Positions 10,968 through 23,283 are shown, numbered from the stretch's first letter. The stretch: 64,000 nucleotides of DNA from Parietaria judaica (GCA_954871525.1 OX940867.1:17709343-17773342); one strand, 5' to 3'. Numbers and translations are program-made. Notes: generated by a model from the sequence alone, not told the origin.

Positions 10968-11874
10968 CCTGTTTTTTCTTTGAACTTATTGCCGGATCCT
11001 AGCTTATGGCTCCCCGGACCCAATAAAAGTCCAATCAACAAAAAGAAAGGACAGAGAATGATCTCACAAAAATTATTCTCCTTTCTGGACGCAGGCACGC
11101 CGAAAAATGTGTTGGAACATGCAGAAATATAGAGAAAAGAATTTCTCTTTCTCTGTTTCCCCTTGACTTCTTCCTCTCCGAGCTTCTACGATCTTCTCCA
11201 AATCCAACTATCTCTCTCTCTGAATCTTAAGCTGCTCATCTCCAAATCGATCTTCTTCGATCCCAAAGCTTCTTCCAAATTTCAGCGCACTTCACGCGCT
11301 TCTACTAGTCGTCTTCAACCAAACTTCAGGCGAGTTCCCTCTGCAAAACACAGACCTCGCGATTCTTCACTCGTCTTCAAGCTCGGGACTCTCGCTTTGT
11401 GAAGATGCCAAGCCCACCAAGTCCCGACGAAGTTCTTCTCAGACGAAGCTTCTCTTGCTTCGAGCTTCTCCCAATTCGGGCTTCGAGCTTCGAGCTTCAA
11501 ACTTCAACCAGCTACTCCTTCTCAGAGCGAGCTTCTCCAGCGAATCCAAGGAGCCAATCAATCCCTGAGCTCCTCTCTCAAAGCTCTGCAACAAATTCGA
11601 ATCTAAGAAATCCAACCTCAGCTTCTCAATCGGAAACCCTAGGTCAGATTCTCTTCTTCTCCAATCAATCTCACGAATCGATTCCCACGATCGTGATTCT
11701 CCTAGCTTGCGAGATTCTCTCACCCAACCCGATCACCACACCAGATTGAACTTCCGAGCTTCCTCGCTCCACGCTCTCAGAGTCCTCGGACTCCCTTTGA
11801 GCTTCCAAACCCAAACTCTGGCCAACCACCGAGTTACTCCACCGCGCACGGTCCGAACTCCGGTAAGCTCACAA
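10968..11874 (-). other. Untranslated leader of the young Copia
   Basis: About 900 bases between the primer-binding site and the gag ATG. It is rich in GAAGCTCGAAG-type words (plus strand GCTTCGAGCTTC, repeated around 11465-11500). A 94-residue minus-strand frame at 11439-11723 has no likeness to a capsid domain. The missing capsid-coding part would be expected here. Confidence 0.6.
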
Positions 11875-11891
11875 CCCGAGCTCTTATACCA
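11875..11891 (-). promoter_or_regulatory. Primer-binding site of the young Copia
   Basis: Next to the 5' LTR the minus strand reads TGGTATAAGAGCTCGGG. This is close to TGGTATCAGAGC, the usual plant Copia site complementary to initiator tRNA-Met. Confidence 0.85.
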
Positions 11892-11993
11892 TGTAGTTGT
11901 TTGGGTTTTCAAGTTATATCTCTCATTCATTCAATAAAAGCTATATATACAACCTAGTTTATGAACAGTAACTAAAATACAATATTCACAACA
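11892..11993 (-). repeat. 5' LTR of the young Copia element
   Basis: 102 bp, base-for-base the same as 6891-6992. The minus strand contains TATATATAGCTTTTATTGAA, a plausible TATA region and polyadenylation-like signal in a very compact LTR. Confidence 0.95.
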
Positions 11994-12286
11994 GATAACG
12001 GCAAACGATAACTTTTATAGGTTTTCCATCGATAAATCCATCGCCAAAAACGATTAATCCGTCGATAATGACAAACGATTTATCGGCAAAAACAGAATTC
12101 AAATCCTTTCATAGAACGAAGCAATTTTGGCTATTTTGTTTAATTATACTCGTGGATTTTACCCATAAATTTTGCGAGTATGCCTCGACATGACGTCGAT
12201 AACTTGTTACTGTATGGTCGTGAATTTTGCGCTATTTCAAGTTCAACTAAGTAATATATATATATATAATATATATATATATATAT

Positions 12287-12797
12287 CAAAGGCGGAGCTA
12301 TGTGGGGCCTAGTGTACGTCCGGGCACCACCTGAAAACGTGAAAAATATTAAAATAATAGTGTTTGAGCAAAAAAAAAAAAACTTTATATATCATTATAA
12401 TATTTTATGAGCCCAAATAGGAAGTCATAGAGCATTCATCCCAACTGGCAAAAGTGTTTTTCCTAAGAGAGAGGACTTGAGTTCAACTCTTGGGCTAGTC
12501 ATTGTTTTTGTTTATTTTTCTTTCTAAGTTTTAAGCTTTTTTTTGTTTATTTCTTTTCAGTTATTAAAATATATAGATAAAAATATTATATTATTAAAAA
12601 TATTATATTTACTATTTATTTTATGGATACATTATTATACATAAAAATATAGATAAAAATTTTCTTTATATATATAGGATACAATGTTATTATTGATTGT
12701 TACAATGTTATTATTGATTGTTGTTAATTGTATGCTTGATTTTTTTATAAAAAAATTTATAAGGCACCACCTAAATTGAAATCCTAGCTCCGCCACT
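12287..12797. mobile_element. Small element with GGCGGAGCTA inverted ends, tRNA-like promoter boxes inside
   Basis: The left end GGCGGAGCTATG (12291) is matched in reverse complement by CCTAGCTCCGCC (12783-12794), and both ends sit in (TA)n tracts. Such termini are common on short plant repeats of TIR type. Inside, TGGCAAAAGTG (12446-12456) fits a Pol III A box and GTTCAACTC (12481-12489) fits a B box, 35 bases apart, followed by T-rich DNA. That would suit a tRNA-derived SINE; the inverted ends would suit a MITE. Class unresolved. A target duplication cannot be read because of the TA repeats. Confidence 0.5.
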
Positions 12798-13964
12798 ATA
12801 TATATATATTATATATATATATATAGAATCAGTCAATTAAAAGTAGTGGATGAGAGACAGTTAAATTGTTTTTTTTTATTATAGAATTAGTCAATATGGA
12901 TTCGTTTCCCAGCCGGTTTAAATTGTTTGTTTTTCTTCAAAGAACTACACTTATGGGCTATCGCCTTATATATGTAATAAATTGTATTTATATCTTTATT
13001 TTTATACTGTTAATCTATATTTATATTTTTATAATCTAAATATAATTATCTCACCTAAATATTATTATTTTATATAAAACTCACAGGTTTGTTGTTTACC
13101 TGTAAAACCATGATAATAAGTTTACTTATCGGTAAACTCATTTTTCGAAAAACCCATCAATTAATTTGTTACTCATCAATAAACCCGTAAAATCGAACCA
13201 TCAATTTTTCTTCAGGAACGGCATCTAGAACATCGAATAATTTAACACGTAAGTGAATGAAAGTTTAAGTATAAACAAAATAATAGATATTGTGGATTTG
13301 ATCGTGGAAACAAAAAAAAAAGTTGTGAAACAATAGAGCGGGCCTATGAGGTGGCCTAATGGGCTGAGGGGGGAGAGGGGGATTTTTAGCTGAGCCGGGT
13401 CTAAAAAAACGCAACCCAAACTGCCTCAATCCATAGGCAGTTCCAACTCATTTTCAAACTCGTTCTTTACGGGACGGGATATTTGAGTTGGGCCCACCCC
13501 ACTTGACACCTCTAGGTCTCACATAAGAAGAAAGAGACAGTAGAGAGGTTAAATGACATAGTATATATTTGCACCTACACTACACAAATATCTATACACA
13601 TACGTACTTTTATACCTCAAATATGAAGGGAAATTATTTTGAAAAGACTAATAATAATTATGAGGATCACAAAAAAAGTTGATTAAGATGGTCCAACAAA
13701 TGGTGTCAACTTCAATAAACAAAATTCAAGTGAAGTGGACGCGAAGAAAACAACTCTTAGAGCCCCATCCCATGATTCTTGTTAACTAACACTTTAATTA
13801 ACAAAATTATAATAATATATATTCAAACAAAAACCATTCCACATCACCAATCACCATTAGCAACAACTTTTTTCTTTTTCATACATAAATACAACGTTTT
13901 CTTGTGTTATTTCAGATGAACATTTTTGTCACACTTTCTTCAATTCATTCTCTGTGGCTCTAGA
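12798..13964. other. AT-rich intergenic DNA and WEB gene promoter region
   Basis: No gene is recognised. CATACATAAATACAACG near 13880 is a possible TATA region about 80 bases before the WEB start codon. Short low-complexity words (TTTACC, CCCATCAA, AAACCCG) recur at 13080-13200. Confidence 0.4.
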
Positions 13965-15370
13965 ATGGACGGCCAAGATCATGAGAAGTGCGGCGGGGGA
14001 CGGGCGGAGATCGACACTCGAGCGCCGTTCCATTCGGTCAAAGAAGCGGTTGCATTGTTTGGGGAGAGAGTTTTGGTTGGGGAAATCTATGCCAACAAGC
14101 TCAAGGAGGTTTTGTTTTTCATATTAAAATTCAATATCTTTATTAACTAAGTATATATATTCTAATTGTTAAGTTTTTACTTAAGCTATGAATTTGAAGT
14201 TATTGTATGTCAATGAACAAATCATAAGATGAAATTATTACAAAGTATCTATAATAGCATTGTTTTCTTTATCTAGGAGTTTCTCAATATGACTCATGAT
14301 GAACATTAATTTTCTGGACCATACAAGTTATTGTGCACAGAAAAGTGTTGCTTTAGCTAATAAATAATGACTTATAGACACGTTTAATTATGTGCCAATT
14401 CACAAACTCATAGACTAATTGTAATTAGAATGAAATTAGATAAAACTAATTTGATTATGGTTATCGATTTTGGATGGTTTTTAATTCGGAATTTAGATTT
14501 TGATTATACAGGTTTTCGGATTGTGTTAATATTATAATTAATTAGATATATGGTCGATGTTTTTGAACTTTTTAAGCTAATTACATAAATTGATTATAAA
14601 CGAACCGGGCCCGCCCGGCCCATGTCTTGTAAAAATACCAGGCTCCAATTCTTAATTTTGCGAGAAAAAAATGAGTTTTTTTTTCTTCTAACCAAGAATT
14701 GGACCAAGCCCAAAAAAAGGCTAAAATCCATCTTATTTCACAAAGTGCTGCTTTTAACCGATAAAATACGAAGATTGTGAGCCAATTCACAAACTCGTAG
14801 ACAAATAAATTTAAAATAAAAAATGAATATTTTTTTTGTTTTTTCAATCAGATAATCAAAGCTGAAGTGAAAGAGAAGGAACCATCAAGAATGGAAACCC
14901 TAATAGCCGAGCTTGAGGAGACAAAGCAAAGCCTTCAAAGAGCCAAAGAAGAGAGCAACTTAATGGCTTATTGCTTAAGCTCTCTGAGAGGAGAACTCGA
15001 AGAGGCCAAGAGAGAATTACACAAGCTAAAAGCCAAGGAGCACAAATATCCAAAACCGCCGTTCTCAGGCAACCCCGAGACAGAATTAGAGGACCTCAAG
15101 TTCATTGAGAACCCTAAAAGGTTCGAGATCATGGTCGAGAACGACGAGAATGAGAGGGGTCGTTTGATCTCCGAAACCGCGAAGAGGAGCGTGAAGTTCA
15201 CTAGCCCTCCTTATCGCGTCGTAGAGGAGCTCTCGGATCGGTCATCGCCTAATCCCGTGAAGAAGAGCAAGAGGAACAAGGCGTTCGTGCCGGTGTTGGG
15301 GTGGCTCTTTGCCAAAAAGAAGGGAACGCAGCGGAGTGAGTCCCCGAGTATGGTCGATGCTTATTGTTGA
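13965..15370 (+). CDS. WEB family protein (DUF827), two exons
   Basis: Exon 1 is 13965-14108 (48 codons), the intron 14109-14851 (GT..AG, phase 0, 743 bp), and exon 2 14852-15370, giving 220 residues. Residues 14-33 ([20 protein letters not shown]) and [10 protein letters not shown] at 39-48 are the diagnostic N-terminal block of the small WEB proteins (the Arabidopsis At1g75720 kind). Residues about 62-110 form a coiled coil ([37 protein letters not shown]), followed by DLKFIEN and a basic tail ([10 protein letters not shown]). Named relatives WEB1 and PMI2 act in light-driven chloroplast movement, but the role of the short members is not well established. The length is typical. The gene looks intact, with uORF-free short 5' flank and good splice sites. 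Confidence 0.88.
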
Positions 15371-15668
15371 TAATTTCTGGACGCCAAATCGTTAGTATAT
15401 GTGTACAATTCTTTGTTTTGATCAGCTTGTTATCAAATTTTTTTTATGCATGGTTTTGATTAAGAGAGAAGCCTTTTTTTGTTGCAATAATTTAGATTTC
15501 ATGAAAAAAGAAGTTGATTTATGAATAAACAAGGGTTGTAGAAATAAATACAAGTTTTGCGTCGATGATTTTTGCTATTTTATAATCTGTTTGTAAGATA
15601 GAATTTGTACATATACTGATATTAAATGGTATCTTTTGTGTGTGCATGAATACGTTATATATATGGTC

Positions 15669-15722
<54 letters not shown>

Positions 15723-16235
15723 TATGAATGTGTAAAGTAAGATCTCATTAAGTATTATGAGAGTTTAATGTTAAAAATACATGAATGAAATATAAGACGA
15801 TTACATGTGATGTTTTGGTAATATAGTTTCCAAATCCCTCTATTGAACAATTTATTAATAGTCGAACATTATGTTACATCGAATATTTAAAAAGACAAAC
15901 ATAAAAGGCCCCCTTAAAATATCTTTGGAAGTCGATTTTTGTTTGTGTTGATTTCAGTCAGATAAGACCTCCTTGCCGAGATCGGGTTTGACTTTAAACT
16001 CCGTCCGATTTCCAAAGTTTATGGACATCGATCATCTTCTTCTAAAGATTTGTAAATATGCTCTAAAAATAAAAGAATGGAAGTACACTACACCAATTCA
16101 ACTTTTATAGCAAGAGTACGACTGTCCGGAATCCAAAATTTCCATACATAGTTAACCGCTACAAATCCTACCAATTTGCTAAATTTCTATCGAACATAGT
16201 CTACCAAATTTACACCATAATTTGATTGGTACGTG
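15371..16235. other. 3' flank of WEB gene and intergenic DNA
   Basis: AT-rich; apart from the (TA)n tract no gene or element with clear ends is visible. Confidence 0.5.
15671..15720. repeat. (TA)25 microsatellite
   Basis: Fifty uninterrupted bases of alternating TA, about 300 bases after the WEB stop codon. Confidence 0.98.
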
Positions 16236-16622
16236 CAGTGGCGGATCCAGCAATTATGAGTTTGGGGGGCCGAGTTTTTTCCTCTTATTACGGATTTTTT
16301 TCCTTCAATTATATATATATGGGGTTTTTTTTTTTGCAATATATTTTATATCGATATTATCGTCAATGTTTTAAAGATTATGCATTCACTATAAATCGTC
16401 TGCAAATTTAATTTACCGATATACGAAGATAATATATGTATATTTTTTGAGTTTCTGTAAAGAAAAAAACTAAAAATCAACAACGATTGAAACGATCTAA
16501 TTTTATGACTATAACAACAAACCGATAAGTAAAAAAATAGTATTCATAAATAAAATAAATAAAATATTTCAATTAGCATGTTGTTATACTATCATTGGTT
16601 GTTGGCCGTGGATCCGCCCGTG
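16236..16622. mobile_element. 387-bp MITE-like element with GGCGGATCCA inverted ends
   Basis: The left end CAGTGGCGGATCCA (16236-16249) is matched in reverse complement by TGGATCCGCCCGTG (16609-16622), 12 of 14 bases. The inside is AT-rich and non-coding. Flanks GGTACGTG and ATACGTAT share TACGT but are not an exact duplication. The ends resemble those of the element at 12287-12797, so both may belong to one superfamily. Confidence 0.5.
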
Positions 16623-16644
16623 ATACGTATTGGTATTTCATACT

Positions 16645-16695
16645 ATCCAAAAAATCCAAATAATAAACCATCCAAAAAATCCAAATAATAAAACC
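16645..16695. repeat. Two-copy tandem repeat, 25-bp unit
   Basis: ATCCAAAAAATCCAAATAAT followed by AAACC is repeated once with one extra A. Confidence 0.8.
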
Positions 16696-17532
16696 ATTTT
16701 CAATATTCTAAAATATCGCATGTGCCAAATCAAATGGTACCTAAAAACCATATTAACATCCCAAAATGCTGTTAAGAACCATAACACCATCTCAAAAATG
16801 GTACCATAACATGATGCAAATTTGAAAAGGTACGTGACAAAAGCAGATTACAGTGCTTGATTCGTCTCACTAGCATGTTGCGCTTCCGTTTGACGCAACA
16901 TTCTTACTCTGAGACGTACGATTTTTGGGTTAGGAACATTCACCTACAATAAAATAAGCATATCCCAAAATATGAATACAATAATTAATACATAAAAATA
17001 AATAATACTAACAAACTTATTTAAATTGCATACCTAAGATATAATTGGATTTCCATATTTATTAACTTGGTTACTGGTAGCTTTTTCGAGAAGTATGATT
17101 TGTTACACTACAAGGGTTGCTTCAGTGCAAAAAAATCAACTCTTTGCAATTTCGCTGTATTGAAAAAAAAAATCATCGAAGTGAATCAGATTCATCTTCA
17201 AGAACTTTATTATACTATTATTATCTAAATTGTTGTCTTCAAAATTACTTTTTATTTTATCTCGATTGTACCTCTTCAAAATCAATAATTAAAAAAAAAA
17301 GTAGGAAACCACCGTTTTGTGACCAATCTCTATAAATTTTTGGTGCCATATATATACATACATATATATATGTTTCATATAAATATACCGTTCGAGCGAA
17401 AAAAAAAACGGATTTTACGATGAGAGATCATGATTCACACACACACAAAAAAAACACCAAATCAAATCAAACTTTACTGTTATTTGTGACTGTTGAAGTG
17501 AAGCCAACCGCACCTCGTTACTTTGAACGTGC
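16696..17532. other. AT-rich intergenic DNA
   Basis: No gene recognised. Words such as CACTACAAGGG (17104) and CACTACACCAA (16087) look like CACTA ends but have no partner in inverted orientation. Confidence 0.4.
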
Positions 17533-18113
17533 TATTGGGTTTTTCGATGACTTTTCTTAATCCAGAGGCGGAATACACGGGATATCATCGAATAATAAAA
17601 GATTTAGACTAATAACGAATATTAAGATATCGATTAGGAAGTTTACCAAACTTTTGGTACTTTTGTTAACTGTACCAAAATCGATGCCGATTAGCCCGTT
17701 CTCTGTCTGGACGATTCGTTCTAGCTCCAGGATGCAGCACGTCAAGCGCCGTGCCTCTATTTCGTCCACCACGTCACTGCGAGAACGTCTTTGATGACTG
17801 GAAAACATCTCGTTGGATAGGTTAGATCCTTCTCGGTGTTTTGAGCTAATGGGAGGGGGCAATTTCTCTCTATATTAGGGTTTGTAATTGCTTGCTAATT
17901 ATGAGCTTAAGATGTGTATTTACACTACACATCATCATGACCTAATGGGCTTTGGGCTCATTTAATGAATCCAAGCCCATTAATCATTTATTAATTAATT
18001 AATAGTCTCATAAATAATTCTCGGGCCTGTGTGAGCCCGTTAGCTAGATTATATGCTCGGATTAAAACTCGAGAACCCGGTGGATCCAATATCCGATTCG
18101 GACATAATCTACA
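17533..18113 (-). repeat. 3' LTR of the old Copia (581 bp)
   Basis: On the minus strand it starts TGTAGATTATGTCC and ends CCCAATA. It lacks about 54 bp present in the other LTR near 37560-37615. Confidence 0.9.
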
Positions 18114-18127
18114 ATCTCTCACTTGCA
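18114..18127 (-). promoter_or_regulatory. Polypurine tract of the old Copia
   Basis: The minus strand reads GCAAGTGAGAGAT directly before TGTAGATT, a variant of the AAGTGGGAGATTG junction that is standard in plant Copia. Confidence 0.75.
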
Positions 18128-19316
18128 CGAATGTACCGGGATCGGTTATCTCACGTGCATATTCATACGCATACAATGATTAGAATAGATGCTAGGAATG
18201 ACTGTCATGTACATCATTCTTAATCATATATGCCTTGTTCTTCAAGGTCGCAACTAAAACATCTTTTTGTCACGAATATGTCGTCGTACTCCGTTTCCTC
18301 CAGCGAGTTCAGTGTGACTCTATAGGATTTTGTAGTGTTGGCCGCTGACATTTTAGGTCTGCAAGAAGTGAGTGGTCTCTACATAGACTTCATTTCCCCC
18401 AATCTACAAAATTACTTGAATCCTCTGTTGTTAAGTTAATTATGAAGAACCATGTGGTTCTTTCTTTTAACCTTAACCTTATGCCTTATTCCTTCGACAT
18501 CTTTACTACTCGAGAAAGGACACATACCATGGTTTGACACATCTGCTTAAGTTGATTTCTGTTTCCTGATTCGGACGAGAGTATTGAATTACCAAGTCAA
18601 AACTGTTTTGACTTGTCTGTGGCCACATGTTTCATATACTCATGTCCTTCATAGGCCCTGAGTGTATTGCCCCAAATATTTGGGGAGATGCTTGTTCTCT
18701 TGAAACATCATTCCACTCTACAAGGTTCGTAACATATACAAAAGCAGTTTTTATAACTTGCCCGTTACGGTAAGCGTTTGACTACAATTATAATATATTA
18801 CTAGCCAGGTAGTGGACTCATGACTGTTCTCAAACTTTGGAATTTATCTTCATTTCTCTGAAATTCTCAGTGTCCCCTTATAGAATAAGGTTTAGTTGCC
18901 ATGTGAGACTTTCAGAGTTTGAGTCGTTCCAACACTGCTAGTCATTCTGTACTAGTGCCTACATGTATAAGAATATCCCAGAGATATCAAGGACGCTTCC
19001 TTCTTCTTACTTACATGTACCAATCACTTTTGAAATATCATTCGGTGTGTCCCTCTTGGTTTCTTCTAATGATTTTCTCTGATTGGGGAAAGTTTAAGAT
19101 TATCGGTAAGATATCTTAGGGACTTCATTTTCTTAGTTTATAACGACATATTAAATTTGACTTTAAACATTGATATTAACATAAAATGAAGAAACTTACC
19201 TTTTATAGAAATAATCAATATTGTGCTAAAAAATTTATGAAAAGAAAAATACATAAATCTCGTTCTTGAACCTAAAAAATTGTAAAGTTCCACGTGTTAG
19301 GATAGACCGCAAAAAT
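18128..19316 (-). other. Long non-coding 3' region of the old Copia
   Basis: About 1.2 kb between the end of RNase H and the polypurine tract. Only short open frames occur and none is recognisable. Confidence 0.6.
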
Positions 19317-22300
19317 CTATGGGTTCATGATCCCAATAGACTCTGCATAACGAAAATGCTTTTCTTTCGACAAAGCTTTGGTCATCGGGCCCACCACTTT
19401 ATTGTCAGTGTCTACTCTTTCCATCAATACGTCCTTCCGATCAACGATGTCTCTGATCAGATGGTACTTTCTGAGTACATGTTTCGATGTCCTGTGTGAT
19501 CTCGGTTCCTTGACTTGTGCTATAGCTCCGTTGTTATCACAGTAGAGCTTCACAGGGTCACCAATGCTAGGAACTACACCAAGATCATAAAAAAATTTCT
19601 TGATCCAGACAGCCTCTTTAGCAGCTTCAGATGCTGCTATATACTTAGACTCTGTGGTTGAATAAGCTATTGTAGCTTGTTTACTGTTGTTCCATGTATC
19701 AACACCACCGTTTGCACAAAATACATATCCTGTTTGAGATTTGAAATTATCCTGGCCAGTTTGGAAGCTTGCATCAGAATAACTTTCAAAGATTATCTGA
19801 TCAGCTCCGCCGTAAGTAAAACATATTTCCTCAATTCATTTCAAGTACCTTAAGATATTCTTTACGGCGGTCCAATGACTGTGGCTAGGATTTGATTGAA
19901 ATCTTCTTGTCATGCTTAAGGCAAAAGCTACATCTGGTCGAGTACATAACATTGCATACATTATGGAACCAATAGCATAAGCGTATGGTACCCTCTTCAT
20001 ACTTTCAATTTCTTCTAAAGAAACTGGGCTCTGGTTCTTGTTAAGATATGTTTTATGAGTCATTGGAGTAAATCCTTTGCCAGATTTATCCATGTTAAAC
20101 CTTTTTAAATCTAATCAATGCATGTAGTCTGACCTAGGGACAAGACTTTCTTGTTTATATTTCTTTGGATTTTCACGTCTAGTTTATAGGCAGCTTCCCC
20201 TAAGTCTTTCATTGAGAAAAAATTTCCTCAACCACTCCTTCACTGCTAGGAGTTCAGATGTATTGTTTCCTATTATCAGTATGTCATCGACATACAGAAT
20301 AATAATAATAAAAAAAACAACTTTGCTCCCACTAGTCTTAATATACACACATGGATCGTCTTTTTTTTTTTTTAATAAAACCAAATTCAGTAATTGATTC
20401 ATCAAAACGGCGATTCTAACTTCGAGATGCTTGCTTAAGACCATACATCGATCTTTTCAGTTTGCAAACCTTTTCGGGATGCTTCTAGTTTATGAAACCT
20501 TCAGGCTGTGTCATATACACATCTCTCCTCTTCCAGAACACCATTCAGGAACGCGATTTTCACATCCATTTGCCAGATTTCATAATCATAGAAAGCGGCA
20601 ATGGAAAGTAAGATTCTTATGGACTTAAACATGGCAACCGGGGAGAACGTTTCATCATAGTCAATACCATGAATATGTCGAAAACCTTTAGTGACTAATC
20701 TTCCTTTGTAAGTTTGTATGTTGTCATCCATGTCAATTTTCCTTTTGAAAATCCACTTGCATCCAATGAGTCTTGACCCTTTGGGTGCATCAACGAGGTC
20801 CCATACCTTATTGGTGTACATGGAGTCCATTTCAGATTTCATGGCCTCAAGCCACTTATCTGAATCATCTCCTGACATTGCTTCTCTGTAGCTATCAGGT
20901 TCGTCACCCCCATCTTCATGAATTGTCTCTTCTTCGATTAATACAAGGAGATTCAGTTTTAGAGGAGGTTGACTATATCTGGTTGATCTAGGAGATGTCA
21001 GCGTGTAATCAGGTTGCTCATTGATCCCATCTTGTATGGGTACATCGTACAAAGTGACATTTTCTGACTGATCTTTAGTGATGATATCATCATGAACTTC
21101 ATTGTCAGGAACGATGTTCTCTGGTTGGTTTTCATCTATGATTTGATCATTTTGTGTTTAAACCGATGTAAGAGCTTCCTCTGTGTCCATTTTTAATTCA
21201 TTTTTATTTTGTGGTTCTTGTTCTTCCTGAAGAACAACTTCTCTCCTACTAGACTTTCTAGAAAGGAAGTCTTCTTCTAGTACCCAGAAGTTTCTCTTGG
21301 GTAACCCACAAGATGGCATTTGACAGATTTGGGGCTAAGTTTCTCTGACGTCAACTTTTTGACATAGGCTTCACATCCCCAGATATTCATGAATTGTAAA
21401 TTCGGTTTTCTTCCTTTCCATATTTCATATGGTGTTGAAGGGACTGTTTTCGATGGCACACAGTTTAGCGTGGTAGCTGTTGTTATAAGGGCATATCCCG
21501 AAAGGGATTCATGTAAGTCCATTTTATTCATCATTGACCGAACCATGTCCAACAATGTTCAATTTTGTTCTCTAAGACACACCATTAAGTCGTGGTGTAC
21601 CTAGAGGAGTTAATGATGAAACAATTCCCATATTTCGGAGGTAGGCTTTGAATTCATCGATCAAGTATTCGCCTCCTCGATCGGATTAAATTGTTTTAAC
21701 TTTCTTGATTTTCATTTTCATTCTTGAATTCCTTGAACTTTTCAAGTGATTCAAGTTTATGTCTCATTAGATAGACATAACCATACCTACTAAAATCATC
21801 AGTAAAGGTAATGAAGTACCTAAAACCTCCTTTAGCCGTAGTTGGCATTGGACCGCATACATCCGAATGTATGAGTGCCAATAACTCCTGTTTTCTCTCA
21901 TAAGTCCCTCCAAAGGACGGTTTTGTCATTTTCTCGGCCAGGCAAGATTCACATGTTTGATATGATTCATAATCAAAATATTCCAACATTCCATTTTTAT
22001 GGAGTTGGGTTATGCGTCTCTCACTTAGGTGGCCAAGTCGACAATGCCAGAGATAGGCCAAATTGACTTGGTTCGGTTTAGCTCTTTTATTAGCAATATT
22101 ATAGATATGATAATTAGAGGTGTTGAGGGAATATAAACCATTTGATAAATATGCAATACCTCAGCAAATACCATCCTTAAAAATTGAACAATGTTTGTCT
22201 ACAATCTTAAAATTAAAACCTAAAACATCCAATTCATGAATTGAAATTATGTTCTTGGTAATAGAAGGTGCGAAATGACAGTCATATAATTCTAAAATTA

Positions 22301-22423
22301 TCCCAGCTGGGGTGTTGAGGTCAACTTGTCCCATGGCTTCTGCAGCAACAGGTGCTCCATTTGCCACATGCATATTGGTCTCACCCTTTCTCAGCTTCCT
22401 ACTTCTCTTCAGACTCTGCACAT
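19317..22423 (-). pseudogene. Copia Pol remnant: protease end, integrase, RT, RNase H
   Basis: Minus-strand pieces in different frames, in the right order. 22423-22161: the part after the protease active site, ending in NIISIHELDVLGF. 22061-21696: LWHCRLGHLSERRI with a C..C pair and IHSDVCGPMPTTAKGGFRYF. 21555-21277: rest of integrase. 21052-20501: RT with GCKWIFKRK, GIDYDETFSPVA and WQMDVKIAFLNG. 20444-20184: LYVDDILIIGNN. 20093-19836: CTRPDVAFALS. 19553-19317: RNase H end with KLYCDNNGAI. Stops and indels fall between the pieces, for example a T13-14 run at about 20361-20374 in the middle of RT. The polymerase motif survives but the gene is dead. It continues across the Gypsy insertion into 34496-35385. 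Confidence 0.9.
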
Positions 22424-23266
22424 TGTTGGCGTGGTTTCCCACTTCAAACAGTCAAGTATGACTTATGAGCGTGTGATGTTCTTGAGATTGATGATTTGAT
22501 GGAGTTTGATCTCTCACGTTGCAAGCTCTCGATTCACTTTCGATATATGTATACAAATATAAGCAATATAAATGAGACGAGGAGTTTTTTATAGAGGTTC
22601 GTCCCAAGGCGGTAGTTGACTACGTCCTCTGTAAGTTTATTGCGACAAATGTCATAGACGGACAGCTACAAGCAGCAGATCACGTCTAGAACAAGAGAAC
22701 AGAAAAGAAAGGTGAACTGAATACAACGAAAATCTCAAGTAAGCAGAAATGCCGGGTTGCGAGCTCTCGATATATTCTCTCAGGGATGTGTGTGTTGATC
22801 TGAGCTTGAGTTTGATATTTATAGGCTTCGATTCTTCCCGTTGGACTTCCAAGAATTGTGGGGTCTTTTCTCCGAGCTGAACGGATTGAATGGCTCGCCT
22901 TGCTACACGTGTCCCACGACTACGTTTTCTTCATCGAGTTTGAATTATGCCCGTTGAAGACTTGACTCCGTGCTCCTGATCTTCCGCTGAGGTTCGAATT
23001 GAGATGCCGGGTAGAGAATGTGACGATTCTACCCTCTTCTTCTTGGGCTTATGACGGATAGTATTGGGCCTTTGGGCTTTTTAGACCGAGTGGCCTTGTA
23101 TCCGTTGGGCTTTGTTTGATTGAGAGCTCTAGTGGGCTTCTTAATTGGGCTTTTTGGATATCAATCTATTCCTTTAAAACCTTTAATCTTTACTTGTAAA
23201 TTTAATTAATTCACAACTTTAGTATTTTATGTCATATTAAATAAATGACGAATTTGTACATCAACA
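22424..23266 (-). repeat. 3' LTR of the nested Gypsy
   Basis: Direct repeat of 33652-34495 with a small number of substitutions. The minus strand has GCCTATAAATATCAAA near 22815-22830, a good TATA box. Confidence 0.95.
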
Positions 23267-23283
23267 GTCAGCCCCCTACTATA
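23267..23283 (-). promoter_or_regulatory. Polypurine tract of the nested Gypsy
   Basis: The minus strand reads TAGTAGGGGGCTGAC directly before the 3' LTR. Confidence 0.8.

Larger units (their letters stand above)
6891..11993 (-). mobile_element. Young Copia LTR retrotransposon with 102-bp LTRs
   Basis: Two identical 102-bp direct repeats (6891-6992 and 11892-11993), each starting TGT and ending ACA, bound a 5.1-kb element. The flanking five bases are GATAA on both sides (6886-6890 and 11994-11998), a perfect target-site duplication. On the minus strand the order is 5' LTR, primer-binding site, leader, Gag zinc knuckle, protease, integrase, RT, RNase H, polypurine tract, 3' LTR. Integrase before RT defines Copia. 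LTR identity means a recent insertion. LTRs of about 100 bp are short for plant Copia. Gag lacks a recognisable capsid part and there is one frameshift between protease and the rest of pol. Confidence 0.95.

Noticed and set aside
16087..17115. CACTACACCAA and CACTACAAGGG as ends of a CACTA transposon
   Set aside because: Both are in the same orientation; no inverted partner or 3-bp duplication is visible.
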